Shown here: in pieces, positions 1-7,441 of the stretch
Layout of the letters: the number at the start of each line of letters is the position of its first letter
Position numbering within the stretch: the stretch's first letter is position 1
From: an uncultured Bacteroides sp.
GTDB taxonomy: Bacteria > Bacteroidota > Bacteroidia > Bacteroidales > Bacteroidaceae
NCBI GenBank assembly: GCA_949288585.1
Contig: CASEKR010000049.1
Span: forward strand, 1 to 33,442
DNA length: 33,442 bases
Direction of reading: 5' to 3'
Program-made: the position numbers and the translations under genes
Notes under the pieces: generated by a model
Database searches by the model: none
Told to the model about the DNA's origin: nothing
The model's input: the letters and a program-made list of their open reading frames with translations, nothing else

Positions 1-116
1 CGGTCCAAGGCCACTACCGACGGCTCATCCACTACAATCTTGTCGTTGCAGGTGATGATGGTGTTGGCCGTCCCCAGGTCCATCGCTATTTCTTGTGTAA
101 AAGAGAATAAACCCAT
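1..116 (-). CDS. mreB: Rod shape-determining protein MreB, N-terminal fragment
   Basis: Only the first 38 codons are inside the window; the gene continues past the left edge. The translation begins MGLFSFTQEIAMDLGTANT and continues to VVDEPSVVAL. This is the MreB N-terminus with the actin-fold phosphate-1 loop (DLGTANT) and the EPSVVA segment. MreB is a cytoplasmic actin homologue that forms membrane-associated filaments guiding lateral wall synthesis. It lies downstream of purH on the same strand, separated by about 270 bp of repeat-rich DNA. From general knowledge mreC, mreD and the rest of the rod operon would follow outside the window. The ATG at 114-116 is the only sensible start. Confidence 0.93.
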   Translation of the reverse strand, partial: MGLFSFTQEIAMDLGTANTIITCNDKIVVDEPSVVALD

Positions 117-120
117 TTTA

Positions 121-380
121 AATTGAGAATTGAAAATTGAAAATTAGGAACTGAGAATTGAAAATTGAGAATTAGAAAATGGGAGATTGCGTGACATCTT
201 AGGTCCTGTTTAAAAATCGCTCTCTCTGTCATGTTGAGCAAGCGAAGCGTAGTCGAAGCATCTCCCTACTACTTCTCAGGCGCATAGTGAGATCTCCCGA
301 CTGTGCTCGGGATGACAGGAAAATGGATCTTAAACAGGCTCTTACTCTCATTTTTTAATTCTCAATTCTCAAATTTTCAT
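121..380. repeat. Nested inverted-repeat element between purH and mreB
   Basis: Three layers of inverted symmetry are visible. The outer layer is AT-rich GAGAATT/GAAAATT repeats at 121-180, matched by their complement (AATTCTCAATTCTC) at about 350-372. The middle layer is CCTGTTTAAAAATC (205-218) against GATCTTAAACAGG (326-338). The inner layer is TGTCAT (227-232) and GCATCTCC (258-265) against GAGATCTCCCGA and ATGACA (289-317). No open reading frame is present. The layout resembles a REP/MITE-like intergenic element. It lies in the purH-mreB spacer, so it would be transcribed if the two genes share a message and could act as a processing or attenuation hairpin. That role is inference. Confidence 0.6.
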
Positions 381-384
381 TTAT

Positions 385-1908
385 TTAGTGTTTGAAGTGG
401 CGGAATCCGGTGGTCACCATCGCGATACCGTGTTCGTTGCAGTAGTCAAAGCTCAGTTGGTCCTTGATGCTTCCACCCGGCTGGATGACCGCCGTAATGC
501 CTTCCTTGCCGGCAATCTCTACGCAGTCGGGGAAGGGGAAGAAAGCATCGCTTGCCATGACAGCCCCGTGCAGGTCGAAGCCGAAGCTCTTGGCTTTTTC
601 GATGGCCTGTTTCAAGGCATCCACCCGGCTGGTCTGTCCGACGCCGCTGGCCAGCAGTTGCTTACCCTTGGCCAGCACGATGGCATTGGATTTGGAGTTC
701 TTCACTATCTTGTTGGCAAAAAGCATATCTTCTGTCTCGGCCTGCGTGGGCGCCTTTGTCGTGACTGTTTTCAGGTCTTCGGGTGTTTCCACCTTCAGAT
801 CGCGTTCCTGCGCCAGCACACCGTTCAGCAGAGAGCGGAACTGTTTTTTAGGCAGCTCGACCGGTTTGCGCACCAGGATGATGCGGTTCTTCTTCTGTCC
901 CAGCACCTCGAGGGCGTCAACGTCATAATCCGGCGCGATGATGACCTCAAAGAAGATATTATTGATTTCTTCGGCCGTTTCTTTGTCTACCACTGCGTTG
1001 GTGATGAGCACCCCTCCGAAAGCCGAAACCGGGTCACCGGCCAGGGCGTCTTTCCATGCCTCCAGCACGGTGGGACGCGAAGCCAGGCCGCAGGCATTGT
1101 TGTGCTTCAAGATGGCGAACGTCGTTTCCTGGAACTCGTCAATCAGGTCTACTGCCGCATTGATGTCCAGCAGGTTGTTGTAAGAGATTTCCTTGCCATG
1201 TATCTGGTCGAACATCTGCTCCAGGTTGCCGTAGAAATAGCCCTTCTGATGCGGATTCTCGCCGTAGCGCAACGCCTTCTGGTTGTTGGCCGAGCAGCGG
1301 AAGGCCGTTCCTTCTCCTCCGTCGAAATAGTTGAAGATGGCCGTGTCATAGTGTGACGACACGCCGAAAGCCTCTTTGGCAAACCAACGGCGTTCTTCCA
1401 GCGTCGTGTTGGCACCACGCTCCATCAGGATGTCGCGCAAGGGCTGATACTGGGCTTGCGAGGCCACGATGACCACGTCGTTGTAATTTTTGGCAGCGGC
1501 GCGGATGAGCGAGATGCCGCCTATGTCAATTTTCTCGATGATGTCGGCCTCCGATGCGCCGCTGGCCACTGTTGCCTCGAACGGATACAGGTCGACGATG
1601 ACCAAGTCTATTTCGGGAATCTGGTATTTTTCAATCTGCTGACGGTCCTGCTCCAAAGCACGGCGGCACAAGATGCCTCCGAAAATTTTGGGATGCAGCG
1701 TCTTCACCCGCCCGCCCAAGATGGAAGGGTAGGTAGTCAGGTCTTCCACTGCCTGGCAGGGATAGCCCAACGATTCGATAAACTGGCGGGTGCCGCCTGT
1801 AGAGAGAAACTGCACGCCTTCTTCATGCAGTTTGGTGATGATTTCGTTCAGTCCTTCTTTGTGATAGACGGAAACCAGCGCTGTCTTGATTCTTTTTGTC
1901 TCGGACAT
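385..1908 (-). CDS. purH: Bifunctional AICAR formyltransferase / IMP cyclohydrolase PurH
   Basis: This 507-residue protein catalyses the last two steps of de novo purine synthesis: formylation of AICAR with 10-formyl-THF, then ring closure to IMP. The N-terminal IMP cyclohydrolase (MGS-like) domain covers about residues 1-200 and carries STGGT near 36-40. The AICAR transformylase domain follows, and the KHNNACG motif at about 268-274 contains the Lys-His pair used in catalysis. Length is normal for the short Bacteroidetes form. The ATG at 1908 directly precedes the conserved KRIKTALVSVYHKEGL start. A TACCTTTG promoter box lies about 45 bp upstream, so purH has its own promoter after the dnaX terminator. 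mreB lies downstream. Confidence 0.97.
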   Translation of the reverse strand: MSETKRIKTALVSVYHKEGLNEIITKLHEEGVQFLSTGGTRQFIESLGYPCQAVEDLTTYPSILGGRVKTLHPKIFGGILCRRALEQDRQQIEKYQIPEIDLVIVDLYPFEATVASGASEADIIEKIDIGGISLIRAAAKNYNDVVIVASQAQYQPLRDILMERGANTTLEERRWFAKEAFGVSSHYDTAIFNYFDGGEGTAFRCSANNQKALRYGENPHQKGYFYGNLEQMFDQIHGKEISYNNLLDINAAVDLIDEFQETTFAILKHNNACGLASRPTVLEAWKDALAGDPVSAFGGVLITNAVVDKETAEEINNIFFEVIIAPDYDVDALEVLGQKKNRIILVRKPVELPKKQFRSLLNGVLAQERDLKVETPEDLKTVTTKAPTQAETEDMLFANKIVKNSKSNAIVLAKGKQLLASGVGQTSRVDALKQAIEKAKSFGFDLHGAVMASDAFFPFPDCVEIAGKEGITAVIQPGGSIKDQLSFDYCNEHGIAMVTTGFRHFKH

Positions 1909-1954
1909 GATTCAAATGTTATTATATAAGTACGCGTAATTTATAATAGTCCGG

Positions 1955-1962
1955 CAAAGGTA
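1955..1962 (-). promoter_or_regulatory. Bacteroidetes -7 box for purH
   Basis: On the minus strand the sequence reads TACCTTTG, an exact TAnnTTTG match, 46 bp upstream of the purH ATG. No clear TTTG -33 box is seen at the expected distance. Confidence 0.6.
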
Positions 1963-2074
1963 CGAATTTTGTCGCTTAGCCTGCATAGGAAATTGCGTTA
2001 AATTTGGAGGCAAACGGAAAGTTTATTGCGAAATGATAAGGGAAAAAGACGGTTCAAAGTCTACTCTGAGACAT

Positions 2075-2106
2075 ACCTCGCTCTTGTGTATAGACAAGAG
2101 CAAGGT
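2075..2106. repeat. Hairpin in the dnaX-purH spacer
   Basis: ACCTCGCTCTTGT (2075-2087) and ACAAGAGCAAGGT (2094-2106) are complementary over 13 bp with one mismatch and a 6-nt loop. A further direct copy of the right arm (AAGAGCGAGGT) follows at 2107-2117, so two alternative hairpins could form. There is no T tract, so it is not a classical terminator. Apart from this hairpin, the purH promoter box and the dnaX terminator, I see nothing in the 336-bp spacer 1909-2244. Confidence 0.55.
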
Positions 2107-2166
2107 AAGAGCGAGGTAGGAGTGAGATACGAAGATGACTGCAGTTTGGGGTGTGGTGGAGGTGCA

Positions 2167-2220
2167 CAAAAAGAGGCGTCCCCAGGGTGCCGGCGGGATG
2201 GCCTGTGCACAAGGACGCCT
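2167..2220 (-). terminator. Rho-independent terminator after dnaX
   Basis: Read on the minus strand, AGGCGTCC (2220-2213) pairs with GGACGCCT (2181-2174) and is followed by CTTTTTG. It starts about 25 bp after the dnaX stop codon. The loop is long, about 31 nt, and may hold an inner stem. Confidence 0.75.
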
Positions 2221-2244
2221 GTGTGCTAAGGGCGGATGGTCGGT

Positions 2245-4074
2245 CTACGCGAACTCCAGCCCGAATTCGTCTTTCAGTTCCAGCAGGGCTTTGTTCTTTT
2301 GCGACATCATCTGGAATTGTTCGTCGCGGCCGTAAGCCCGCACTCTTTCCGAAGGTTCGCTGACGCGTACAGTCATCGTCACCTTGCGGTTTTTCAGGCG
2401 GGTGCGCAGGTAGTCCTGGATGGCAGGGGCGAGTTCATTAAACTCTTTGGCCACGATGGGGTTGTCGACGACAGCCTCGAAGGTCGTGTCGTTCAGCAGG
2501 GTGAGCCGCATGTGTTGCATACGCTTGGCCATGGCTACTTGTTCGTGGGGCAGGCGGCCGGCGTATTCTTGCCAGTAATAGTTGATGTCCCGCTCGTTGA
2601 AGATGTAGTCTTCTTCCGGGAGAGGTTCCGAGACTTGCGCGGGAGCCGTTGCCGGGGCAGGGTCGTAGGGCTTTTCTTCTGCCTGGGCGTGGCGGATGGA
2701 GATGCCGAGGCGTCCTTTGTCTACGACGGGGATTTTCTTCCCTTCCGCTTTCTGGGCGTTCAGCACGGAGGCCACGTGCGTGGTGGCTGCCTGTGCTCCG
2801 GGTTGCTCTTGTGCCTGGCGGGCGGGCTGGGGCTGTGGCTTGGGCTGCCTGGCCTCTGCCTGGGGCTGCTGGGGGGCTGCCTGGGGTTGTGCCGTGACTG
2901 GCTGCTGGGGGGCAGCTGCTTGCTGGGTGATGGGTTTTATGACTGGCCGGGGGCTATGCCCCCCCGGTTCCTCCTCATTGTCGGAAGTGAGTTGGGCCAG
3001 TTGTATCAGCGTCAGTTCCACCAGCAGGCGTTTGTTGCGGCTGGTCCGGTAGTTCAGGTCGCAGTCGTTGCAGAGTTTCATGGCGCGGTAGAGGAAGGGC
3101 AGGGGGCATTTCCGGGCCTGCTCGCCGTAACGTTGGCGGATGCTGGCGCCTACTTCGAGCAGGGGGAGGGTGGCGGCGTCGGTGCTGACCAGCAGGTCGC
3201 GGAAGTGCGAGGCCAGCCCGGTGATGAAGTGGTTGCCGTCGAAGCCTTTGTTCAGCACGTCGTTGAACAGGAGCAGGGCGTCGCCCACCTGGTTGGCGAG
3301 CAGGAAGTCGGTCAGCCGGAAGTAGTATTCATAGTCCAGCACGTTGAGGTTCTCTATCGTCTGTTGGTAGGTGATGTGTCCTCCGGTGAAGCTGATTACC
3401 TGGTCGAAGATAGAGAGGGCGTCGCGCATACCGCCGTCGGCTTTCAGGGCGATGACGTTCAGGGCCTCGGGTTCGGCCGTGATGCCTTCTTTGGAGGCCA
3501 CGTAGGCCAGGTGGGCCACGATGTCCTCCACGCCGATGCGCTGGAAGTCGTATATCTGGCAGCGCGAGAGGATGGTGGGCAGTATCTTGTGCTTCTCCGT
3601 GGTGGCCAGGATGAAGATGGCGTGTTGGGGCGGTTCTTCCAGGGTCTTCAGGAAGGCATTGAAGGCGGAGGCCGAAAGCATGTGCACCTCGTCGATGATG
3701 TATGCCTTGTATTTGCCTATCTGGGGCGGGATGCGCACCTGTTCCACCAGTTGTCGGATGTCGTCCACCGAGTTGTTGGACGCGGCGTCCAGTTCGTGGA
3801 TGTTGTACGAGCGGTGTTCGTTGAAAGCCCGGCACGATTCGCATTCGTTGCACGCTTCCCCGTCGGGGGTAGGATGTTGGCAGTTGATGGTTTTCGCGAA
3901 GATGCGGGCACAGGTGGTCTTTCCTACGCCGCGCGGCCCGCAGAAGAGGTAGGCGTGGGCCAGCTTGCCGGTGGCGATGGCGTTTTTCAGCGTGGTGGTC
4001 AGCGCCCGTTGTCCCACAACGGATTCGAAGGTGGCAGGGCGGTATTTCCGTGCAGATACGATATAGTTTTCCAT
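2245..4074 (-). CDS. dnaX: DNA polymerase III subunit gamma/tau DnaX
   Basis: This 609-residue clamp-loader ATPase opens and loads the sliding clamp and links the clamp loader to the replicative polymerase. It shows Walker A GPRGVGKTT (46-54), zinc-binding cysteines C65, C75, C78 and C81, Walker B-type DEVH (128-131) and the SRC sensor motif (170-172). A Gln/Pro/Ala-rich linker spans about 375-470, then a tau-like C-terminal domain. I chose the ATG at 4074 (MENYIVSARKYRP) because GGAG sits 9 bp upstream. The frame extends to a TTG at 4089, but that would place the Shine-Dalgarno sequence inside the gene. A TACATTTG box lies 33 bp upstream and a terminator follows the stop. I see no obvious frameshift site for a short gamma product. 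Confidence 0.96.
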   Translation of the reverse strand: MENYIVSARKYRPATFESVVGQRALTTTLKNAIATGKLAHAYLFCGPRGVGKTTCARIFAKTINCQHPTPDGEACNECESCRAFNEHRSYNIHELDAASNNSVDDIRQLVEQVRIPPQIGKYKAYIIDEVHMLSASAFNAFLKTLEEPPQHAIFILATTEKHKILPTILSRCQIYDFQRIGVEDIVAHLAYVASKEGITAEPEALNVIALKADGGMRDALSIFDQVISFTGGHITYQQTIENLNVLDYEYYFRLTDFLLANQVGDALLLFNDVLNKGFDGNHFITGLASHFRDLLVSTDAATLPLLEVGASIRQRYGEQARKCPLPFLYRAMKLCNDCDLNYRTSRNKRLLVELTLIQLAQLTSDNEEEPGGHSPRPVIKPITQQAAAPQQPVTAQPQAAPQQPQAEARQPKPQPQPARQAQEQPGAQAATTHVASVLNAQKAEGKKIPVVDKGRLGISIRHAQAEEKPYDPAPATAPAQVSEPLPEEDYIFNERDINYYWQEYAGRLPHEQVAMAKRMQHMRLTLLNDTTFEAVVDNPIVAKEFNELAPAIQDYLRTRLKNRKVTMTVRVSEPSERVRAYGRDEQFQMMSQKNKALLELKDEFGLEFA

Positions 4075-4106
4075 AAGCGAATGCTCCAAATGAAGTTCGT
4101 AGTGTG

Positions 4107-4114
4107 CAAATGTA
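4107..4114 (-). promoter_or_regulatory. -7 box for dnaX
   Basis: The minus strand reads TACATTTG, matching TAnnTTTG, 33 bp upstream of the dnaX ATG in the divergent dnaX/ftsB spacer. Confidence 0.6.
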
Positions 4115-4147
4115 GATAAAAAAACTCAATATTTCGGTTATTCGTCT

Positions 4148-4155
4148 TATCTTTG
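4148..4155 (+). promoter_or_regulatory. -7 box for the ftsB operon
   Basis: TATCTTTG matches TAnnTTTG and lies 28 bp upstream of the ftsB ATG. It faces away from the dnaX promoter box, giving a divergent promoter pair about 35 bp apart. Confidence 0.6.
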
Positions 4156-4183
4156 TGGGCGTTAACAATGCTTTCGTGCCAAT

Positions 4184-4492
4184 ATGAATAAACTTGTTTC
4201 CTTTTGGGCTTTTGTCGGCAGGCACAAGTATGCCATTACGCTGGCGGTATTCTTCCTGTATGTGGCTTTTCTGGACCAGAACAGTCTGATGCGCCGTTGG
4301 GGCTATTCGCTGGAAGAGGGCCGCCTGCGCGACGAGATAGCCAAGTATCGCCAGGAGTATGAGGAGAATACCGAGCGGCTGAATGAACTGATGGTGGATT
4401 CGGGTGCCATCGAGCGTATAGCCCGGGAAAAATATTTTATGAAAAAACCTGATGAAGACATCTACGTATTTGAAGAAGACATAACTGAATGA
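4184..4492 (+). CDS. ftsB: FtsB/DivIC-family cell division protein
   Basis: This 102-residue protein has the classic septum formation initiator layout: a short cytoplasmic N-terminus, one membrane helix (about 15-32), a charged coiled coil (about 40-75: GRLRDEIAKYRQEYEENTERLNEL) and a C-terminal segment with IERIAREKYFMKKPDE. In this family the protein joins the FtsL/FtsQ sub-complex that activates septal wall synthesis at mid-cell. Its stop codon overlaps the next start as ATGA (4489-4492), so the two genes are translationally coupled. It is divergent from dnaX. Whether it is a true FtsB or a DivIC-type paralogue cannot be told from the sequence alone. Confidence 0.88.
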   Translation: MNKLVSFWAFVGRHKYAITLAVFFLYVAFLDQNSLMRRWGYSLEEGRLRDEIAKYRQEYEENTERLNELMVDSGAIERIAREKYFMKKPDEDIYVFEEDITE

Positions 4493-4845
4493 AAACTTTG
4501 ATTCCTGCTTTTTTCGTGGTGGGGGCTGTTATGGCGTTGGGCAGTGCGGTGGCCTATGTCACCCGTTGGCCTTTGGCTCCTTACTTTTTCTTAGTCGGCT
4601 CGTTGCTGGTGGCCGTGGCACAGTGGTTCACCCCGTCCGAATATACTTCGCCCAATGTGCGCCGTTTGCGCCGCCAGCAAGCCCTCGGGGCGTTGATGCT
4701 GGTCGTGACAGGCCCGTTGATGATTTTCCTGCATGGCAACGAGTGGATTGTCTCGCTCACCATTGCGGCCGTCATCGAATTGTTTACCTCCATTCGCCTT
4801 CCACAGGAAGAAGAGAAGGCCAGACAGGCGCAAAAGGGGAAATAA
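4489..4845 (+). CDS. Small conserved membrane protein, function unknown
   Basis: This 118-residue protein is mostly hydrophobic, with about four predicted membrane helices (residues 4-24, 27-47, 65-84 and 86-103) and a charged tail ending EEEKARQAQKGK. A conserved-looking loop TPSEYTSPNVRRLRRQQ separates helices 2 and 3. I do not recognise a characterised family. It starts inside the stop codon of ftsB, so it is co-translated with a division protein, which suggests but does not prove an envelope role. No terminator is obvious before the mannan operon promoter at 4914. Confidence 0.75.
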   Translation: MKTLIPAFFVVGAVMALGSAVAYVTRWPLAPYFFLVGSLLVAVAQWFTPSEYTSPNVRRLRRQQALGALMLVVTGPLMIFLHGNEWIVSLTIAAVIELFTSIRLPQEEEKARQAQKGK

Positions 4846-4913
4846 ACTTCTCTTTTGACAGGAAAATATAGGAATGGGATAAAATAGTATCATAATCTTT
4901 CCTGCTGAACTCC

Positions 4914-4921
4914 TACCTTTG
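4914..4921 (+). promoter_or_regulatory. -7 box for the mannan operon
   Basis: TACCTTTG is an exact TAnnTTTG match, 51 bp upstream of the GH26 start codon. No clear TTTG -33 box is seen at 19-21 bp spacing, which may fit an activator-dependent promoter. Confidence 0.55.
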
Positions 4922-4972
4922 TAGCAGAGAATCGGTACTATTTTTATTTACATCTAATAGAATGGAATAAGT

Positions 4973-6094
4973 ATGAAAAAAAATCTGACCAGGGCTGCTG
5001 TACTTCTGGCGGCAAGCTTGTTGGTGGCTTGTAATCCGGGCAAGCAGGACCAGAAGAACACAGAAGATAAGGTAGGAGCGCGCACGGCGGAAACAGAGAA
5101 GCTATTGGGCAATCTGAAGAAAACGTCGGCGCAGGGCGTCATGTTCGGCCATCACGACGACACGGTGTATGGCATCGGCTGGGAAGGCGAGGAAGGCCGC
5201 TCGGACGTGAAGAGCGTGTGTGGCGACTATCCGGCCGTCGTCAGCTTCGACCTGGGCGAAGTGGAGTTGGGCGGATCGCGCAATTTGGATAAGGTGGCTT
5301 TCGACACCTTGCGCAAGGAAATCGTGAAACAGTACCAGCGCGGGGCCATGGCTTCGCTCAGTTGGCATGCGCGCAACCCGAAGACGGGCGGCGATGCGTG
5401 GGACGTGAGCGACACGACGGTGGTCAAGTCCATCTTGCCCGGCGGGGAGAACCATGCGAAGTTTTCCGAGTGGTTGGGCAGTGTGGCCGGTTTCCTCAAT
5501 TCACTGAAAACGCCTGAGGGCGTGAAGGTGCCGGTGCTTTTCCGCCCGTGGCACGAACATACGGGCAGTTGGTTCTGGTGGGGCGAGAAACTTTGCACCC
5601 CCGATGAATATAAGACCTTATGGCGCATGACGGTAGACAGCCTGCGCGTGCACGGGGTGGATAACGCGCTCTATGCTTATTCCACGGGCGGCGAGCCGCA
5701 AGATACGGCGCAATATTTAGTGCGTTATCCGGGCGATGACATCATCGACGTGATAGGTTTTGATACCTACCAGTTCGACAAGGATGCCTTTGTGGAGACG
5801 ATGGACCGTATGCTGGGCATCGTCACGACGCTGGGCAAGGCGCATGACAAGGTGCCGGCCTTGACGGAAGTGGGCTATGAGGGCGTGCCCGATGCCAAGT
5901 GGTGGACGGGGACTTTGTGGCCTCTCTTGGAGAAATACCCGACGTTGTCCTATGTCTTGGTGTGGCGCAATGCCCGTGAGCGGGTGACGCATTTCTATGC
6001 TCCTTATCCGGGCCAGGCATCTGCGGCCGATTTTGTGGAGTTCTATAAGAATCCTAAGACTCTCTTCGCATCGGATGTGCAGCTTTACCAGTAA
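4973..6094 (+). CDS. manA: GH26 beta-mannanase lipoprotein (mannobiose-forming ManA type)
   Basis: This 373-residue exported glycoside hydrolase cleaves beta-1,4-mannan. The N-terminus is a lipoprotein signal (MKKNLTRAAVLLAASLLVAC, lipid-anchored Cys20). The catalytic domain fills the rest. RPWHEH (191-196) holds the general acid/base Glu195, and LTEVGYEG (297-304) holds the likely nucleophile Glu299, as in clan GH-A. GH26 enzymes in this operon context, such as Bacteroides fragilis ManA, release mannobiose. The next genes encode enzymes that consume mannobiose, which supports the exo, mannobiose-forming reading. There is no obvious acidic surface-export signal after Cys20, so a periplasmic-facing anchor is possible. 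It is the first gene of the operon. Confidence 0.9.
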   Translation: MKKNLTRAAVLLAASLLVACNPGKQDQKNTEDKVGARTAETEKLLGNLKKTSAQGVMFGHHDDTVYGIGWEGEEGRSDVKSVCGDYPAVVSFDLGEVELGGSRNLDKVAFDTLRKEIVKQYQRGAMASLSWHARNPKTGGDAWDVSDTTVVKSILPGGENHAKFSEWLGSVAGFLNSLKTPEGVKVPVLFRPWHEHTGSWFWWGEKLCTPDEYKTLWRMTVDSLRVHGVDNALYAYSTGGEPQDTAQYLVRYPGDDIIDVIGFDTYQFDKDAFVETMDRMLGIVTTLGKAHDKVPALTEVGYEGVPDAKWWTGTLWPLLEKYPTLSYVLVWRNARERVTHFYAPYPGQASAADFVEFYKNPKTLFASDVQLYQ

Positions 6095-6147
6095 ATCGTG
6101 TGTGAACAATATTGTAGGAACAAGAAATCATAAATAGGTTGACCAAT

Positions 6148-7329
6148 ATGGAAAAGTCATTTAATGAAAAGGTTAAGGAACTCTTCCGGAAACATGAAGC
6201 ACTGATTACGCGGAAGAATGTTCCCTTGGAGGATGGCAATGGTGTTTTTACGCGTTACCAGTATCCCATCCTGACAGCTGTCCATGCGCCGGTTTTCTGG
6301 CGTTATGATTTGGACGAGAAGACCAATCCTTACTTGATGGAGCGCATAGGAGTGAATGCCACGCTGAATTCCGGCGCTATCAAGTGGAACGGAAAGTACC
6401 TGCTGGTAGTGCGCGTGGAAGGCGCCGACCGTAAGTCGTTCTTTGCCGTGGCCGAGAGTCCTAACGGGGTGGATAATTTCCGTTTCTGGGATTATCCCAT
6501 CACGATGCCGGACGACGTGGTGCCTGCCACCAATGTCTATGACATGCGTCTCACCGCGCATGAGGACGGTTGGATTTACGGTATCTTCTGCGCAGAGCGC
6601 CATGACAGCAACGCCCCTGCCGGAGACCTGTCTGCGGCCACTGCCACTGCCGGCATTGCGCGCACCAAGGATTTGAAGACGTGGGAACGCTTGCCGGACC
6701 TGAAGAGCAAGAGCCAGCAGCGCAATGTGGTGTTGCATCCGGAGTTCGTGGACGGGAAATATGCGCTGTACACGCGTCCGCAAGACGGATTTATCGATGC
6801 CGGAAGCGGCGGAGGCATCGGCTGGGCCTTGGTGGACGATATCACCCATGCCGAGGTGAAGGAGGAGAAGATAATCGACCAGCGTTATTACCACACCATC
6901 AAGGAGGTGAAGAACGGCGAAGGCCCGCATCCCATCAAAACCCCGAAGGGGTGGTTGCACTTGGCCCATGGTGTCCGTGGCTGTGCCGCCGGCTTGCGCT
7001 ATGTGCTCTATCTGTATATGACTTCGCTGGAAGACCCTTCGAAACTGATTGCGTCGCCGGGCGGTGCCTTCATGGTGCCCGAAGGCGAGGAGCGCGTGGG
7101 CGATGTGAGCAACGTGCTGTTCTCCAACGGTTGGATAGCCGATGAAGACGGCAAGGTGTTCATCTATTACGCTTCCAGCGACACCCGTATGCATGTGGCT
7201 ACTACCACGGTCGACAAGTTGGTGGACTATTGCCTGAACACTCCTGCCGACGGTTTCACGACAGTGGCTTCGGTGGAGACCTTGAAGAAGCTGATAGACA
7301 AAAACATGCAGTTGGGCATCCATTATTGA
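6148..7329 (+). CDS. mgp: GH130 4-O-beta-D-mannosyl-D-glucose phosphorylase
   Basis: This 393-residue cytoplasmic enzyme reversibly phosphorolyses mannosyl-beta-1,4-glucose to alpha-mannose-1-phosphate and glucose. It resembles Bacteroides fragilis Mgp in length and motifs. A five-bladed beta-propeller is expected, and the likely proton donor is Asp132 in NVYDMR (129-134). Phosphate-contacting basic residues are probably in RNVVLHPEF and KTPKGWLHLAHGV. I chose the ATG at 6148; the frame opens at a TTG at 6139, but no ribosome site favours it. It lies 53 bp after the mannanase. No signal peptide is seen, fitting action on imported sugar after epimerisation. Confidence 0.92.
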   Translation: MEKSFNEKVKELFRKHEALITRKNVPLEDGNGVFTRYQYPILTAVHAPVFWRYDLDEKTNPYLMERIGVNATLNSGAIKWNGKYLLVVRVEGADRKSFFAVAESPNGVDNFRFWDYPITMPDDVVPATNVYDMRLTAHEDGWIYGIFCAERHDSNAPAGDLSAATATAGIARTKDLKTWERLPDLKSKSQQRNVVLHPEFVDGKYALYTRPQDGFIDAGSGGGIGWALVDDITHAEVKEEKIIDQRYYHTIKEVKNGEGPHPIKTPKGWLHLAHGVRGCAAGLRYVLYLYMTSLEDPSKLIASPGGAFMVPEGEERVGDVSNVLFSNGWIADEDGKVFIYYASSDTRMHVATTTVDKLVDYCLNTPADGFTTVASVETLKKLIDKNMQLGIHY

Positions 7330-7346
7330 AACAATCCATCTGCCGG

Positions 7347-7380
7347 GCGGCAGGCCGTGGGAAAACCTGCGGCTTGCCGC
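7347..7380 (+). repeat. Intra-operon hairpin between GH130 and the symporter
   Basis: GCGGCAGGCCG (7347-7357) pairs with CGGCTTGCCGC (7370-7380) over 11 bp with one G-U type mismatch and a 12-nt loop. It is GC-rich but lacks a T tract, so it is more likely an mRNA processing or stability element than a full terminator. The spacer before the symporter gene is 112 bp, the longest in the operon. Confidence 0.5.
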
Positions 7381-7441
7381 TTGCCAATAAACTAATATAG
7401 ACAAACATAATTAACTTATCATTCATATTAAATCGGATATC

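Noticed and set aside
2236-4119. A 627-codon open frame on the plus strand opposite dnaX
   Set aside because: It is a shadow of dnaX: composition is Val/Gly/Phe-rich with no domain, and the minus strand has all DnaX motifs.
4489-4845. Assignment of the 118-residue membrane protein to a named cell-division family
   Set aside because: Only its overlap with ftsB suggests this; no family motif is visible.
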